This document shows, piece by piece, positions 36,114-38,271 of a stretch of DNA of 38,271 nucleotides. Every line of letters begins with the position of its first letter. Positions within the stretch are counted from its first letter, which is position 1. Source of the DNA: an uncultured Candidatus Pelagibacter sp. (GTDB taxonomy: Bacteria > Pseudomonadota > Alphaproteobacteria > Pelagibacterales > Pelagibacteraceae). Location of the stretch: positions 1-38,271 of the forward strand of contig CAJQSG010000002.1 of NCBI GenBank assembly GCA_905612525.1. The letters run 5' to 3'. The position numbers and the translations under genes were made by a program. The notes beneath the pieces are model-generated. The model was not told the origin of the DNA and ran no database searches. It was given only the letters and a program-made list of their open reading frames with translations.

Positions 36114-37319
36114 TTAAATTAAAATATTCTTTTTTAAAATTAAACAATGTCTAAATAATGTAAATTTTTTTGACCTTTTCTTAAGTACAATCTTTTTGTT
36201 GATTTTATTTCTTTTATTATCATTTAAAACTGACTTAATAGTTTTTAAAAAATCTATCTTTGAGTTTGATTTAAATAAATATCCACCATCCTTATCTATT
36301 ATTTCCATTGGTCCATTAGGACAATTGCTGGAGACAACTTGACAATTATTATATCCTGCCTCAATGATAACAAATCCTGGGTCTTCCCACAAAGAAGTCA
36401 AGACTAAAGCCTCGCTTTTATTCATAAAATAATTAACGTTATTTGTAAAACTTAAAGTTAAAACTCTATCAGAGATATCTAATTTTTTAATTATATCCAA
36501 AAACTCAAGTTTCTGCTCACCCTCTCCAATAAATAAAAAGTATAAATCTCTATCTAAATTCATTATTTCAGGAATACATTTAAGATAAAAAAGAAAATTT
36601 TTTTGTTTTGTAAATCTTCCAATAGAAAGTAAAAATTTTTTATTTTCTACTATTTCTTTTATTCTATCATCTAGATTTATTTGGGTATTTTTTAAGACAT
36701 TCATATCCTTTAAACTTATAACAGGGTCATGCAAAACACATAACTTGTCTCTTAAAAAATCATATCTACTTAAATCTTTAAAGGTATCTTCAGTGGGACA
36801 TGTAATTTTAAAGACTTTTTTACAAGCTGCTTTCCATAGAATTTTTCTGAAAAATGTTAATCTTGGCAAACCAGAGATCCTTAAGATTAATTTGGTTTCA
36901 TAATGTTTAAAAAGAAATAAAATTAAAGGTAAAGATGTTATCAAATGAATAATTAAAAACGCAGGTTTTTCATTTTTCAAAACTTTGTGTAATGGATTAA
37001 AAGATTTAAAAAAAATATACCAATAAGCCATTCTACTTCTTAAAAAACCATCTTTTTTGAAATTATTAAAAATAGAATTTTTATTTAAATGAATTAATTC
37101 GATATTTTTTTTTTTTAAAATATCAGAATAATCTTTCCATTCATGAACAGCATCAATAATAGTTGCTCTAAATAAATTTTTATTTAAATATTTATTAACT
37201 GAATAAGCTGAATTTATAACAGATTTAACAGTTGCAACTTTTGAAGTAAATGGTGACCAGTAAAAAACTTTTTTCATTATTTTATATCTAAATTGACAAT
37301 ATATAGTTTTAATATACAT
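36114..37319 (-). CDS. Glycosyltransferase family 4; start may be MKKVFYW (about 37277)
   Basis: LLSIGRFTKQKNFLFYLKCI, FLFIGEGEQKLEF, SEALVLTSLWEDPGFVIIEAGYNNCQVVSSNCPNGPMEII. Confidence 0.85.
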   Translation of the reverse strand: MYIKTIYCQFRYKIMKKVFYWSPFTSKVATVKSVINSAYSVNKYLNKNLFRATIIDAVHEWKDYSDILKKKNIELIHLNKNSIFNNFKKDGFLRSRMAYWYIFFKSFNPLHKVLKNEKPAFLIIHLITSLPLILFLFKHYETKLILRISGLPRLTFFRKILWKAACKKVFKITCPTEDTFKDLSRYDFLRDKLCVLHDPVISLKDMNVLKNTQINLDDRIKEIVENKKFLLSIGRFTKQKNFLFYLKCIPEIMNLDRDLYFLFIGEGEQKLEFLDIIKKLDISDRVLTLSFTNNVNYFMNKSEALVLTSLWEDPGFVIIEAGYNNCQVVSSNCPNGPMEIIDKDGGYLFKSNSKIDFLKTIKSVLNDNKRNKINKKIVLKKRSKKFTLFRHCLILKKNILI

Positions 37320-37333
37320 AAATATAAGTTTTT

Positions 37334-38271
37334 ATGAAAAAAATTAAACCATGTGTTATAGGACTTGGATATGTTGGATTACCTGTTTTTTTAGCATTAA
37401 AAAAAAAATTTAAAACAGTAGGTTTTGATAATAATAAATTAAGAGTCAAGAATTTAAAAAAATATATCGATATTAATCAAGAGTTTGTAAAAAAAGAATT
37501 AAAATTAGAGAATAACTCTATTTATACGAATAATAGTCAGCATTTAAAAGAATGTAATTTTTATATAATTGCCGTACCAACACCCATTAAAAATAATAAG
37601 TTTCCAGAATTAAAATATATAAAATCTGCTTTTGAAAAGTTATCTAAATATATCAAAAAAGATGATATTATTTTTTTAGAGTCAACTGTCTATCCTGGAA
37701 CCACTGAGGATTTTTGTAAAAAAATTTTGCTAAAAAAGAATATAAATTTTTATATTGGATATAGTTCAGAGAGAATAAATCCAGGTGATAAGGTGCATAA
37801 TCTAAAAAATATTTCAAAAGTTGTCTCTATAAATACAAAAAATAAGGAAGTCTTATTTTTTGTGAAAAGAATATATAATTGTATTTCAAAAAAAATTATC
37901 CTATCAAACAAAGTTAAAGAAGCTGAACTTTCCAAGCTTATCGAAAATACTCAAAGAGATTTAAACATAGCGTTAATGAATGAAATAATGATTTTATGTC
38001 ATAAAAAAAAATTAGATTTTCATGAGGTAATCAAGCTTGCAAAAACTAAGTGGAATTTTTTGAATTTCAATCCAGGTCTTGTTGGTGGACATTGCTTACC
38101 TGTTGATCCTTATTATTTGAGTTATTACGCTAATAAATCAAAATTTAAGACTAGTGTAACTTTAGCAGGAAGAAAAATTAACAATTATATGGAATATTTT
38201 ATTTTTAAGAAAATAATTGATGAGCTTAAAAATATTGATGAAATTAATACAAAGAATATAGTTATATGTGG
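37334..38271 (+). CDS. UDP-N-acetylglucosamine/galactosamine 6-dehydrogenase-like nucleotide-sugar dehydrogenase, partial (runs off window)
   Basis: Manual translation MKKIKPCVIGLGYVGLPVFLALKKKFKTVGFD ... FYIIAVPTPIKNNKFPELKYI ... NPGLVGGHCLPVDPYYLSYYA; not in the ORF track because the 3' end is cut off. Confidence 0.9.
   Translation, partial: MKKIKPCVIGLGYVGLPVFLALKKKFKTVGFDNNKLRVKNLKKYIDINQEFVKKELKLENNSIYTNNSQHLKECNFYIIAVPTPIKNNKFPELKYIKSAFEKLSKYIKKDDIIFLESTVYPGTTEDFCKKILLKKNINFYIGYSSERINPGDKVHNLKNISKVVSINTKNKEVLFFVKRIYNCISKKIILSNKVKEAELSKLIENTQRDLNIALMNEIMILCHKKKLDFHEVIKLAKTKWNFLNFNPGLVGGHCLPVDPYYLSYYANKSKFKTSVTLAGRKINNYMEYFIFKKIIDELKNIDEINTKNIVIC

Noticed and set aside
37750-37935. 61-aa - strand ORF
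   Set aside because: Antisense to the edge-truncated nucleotide-sugar dehydrogenase read on the + strand.

Overview
AT-rich, gene-dense window with SAR11/Pelagibacterales-like coding style (an inference from composition and gene content). Housekeeping and transport genes include SulP permease, malonyl-CoA decarboxylase, TauE/SafE permease, DusA, RpoZ, MFS, TctABC, a polar amino-acid ABC transporter, a SpeD-SpeE fusion, Apt, YajQ and a GcvT-domain FAD dehydrogenase. These alternate with surface-polysaccharide genes: a dTDP-rhamnose cluster, glycosyltransferases, nucleotide-sugar epimerase/dehydrogenase genes and methyltransferases. The most unusual structure is at about 28.3-32.3 kb. One intact tRNA-Met(CAU) gene (- strand) is followed by three progressively decayed partial copies of the same tRNA and its promoter region. 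The two better-preserved copies are joined to a 70-bp leader, identical by eye, that runs into genes for secreted proteins sharing a signal peptide but not a body. A 25-bp motif with internal 11-bp periodicity flanks the tRNA cores five times in direct orientation, like arm sites of tyrosine-recombinase att sites. I interpret this as a tRNA-templated, integron-like cassette array with no integrase visible in the window. A second, smaller case of insertion plus duplication lies at 2.4-4.1 kb: a HIT-protein gene 3' end is duplicated around a TylF-like methyltransferase gene. All reads are manual; no database search was run.
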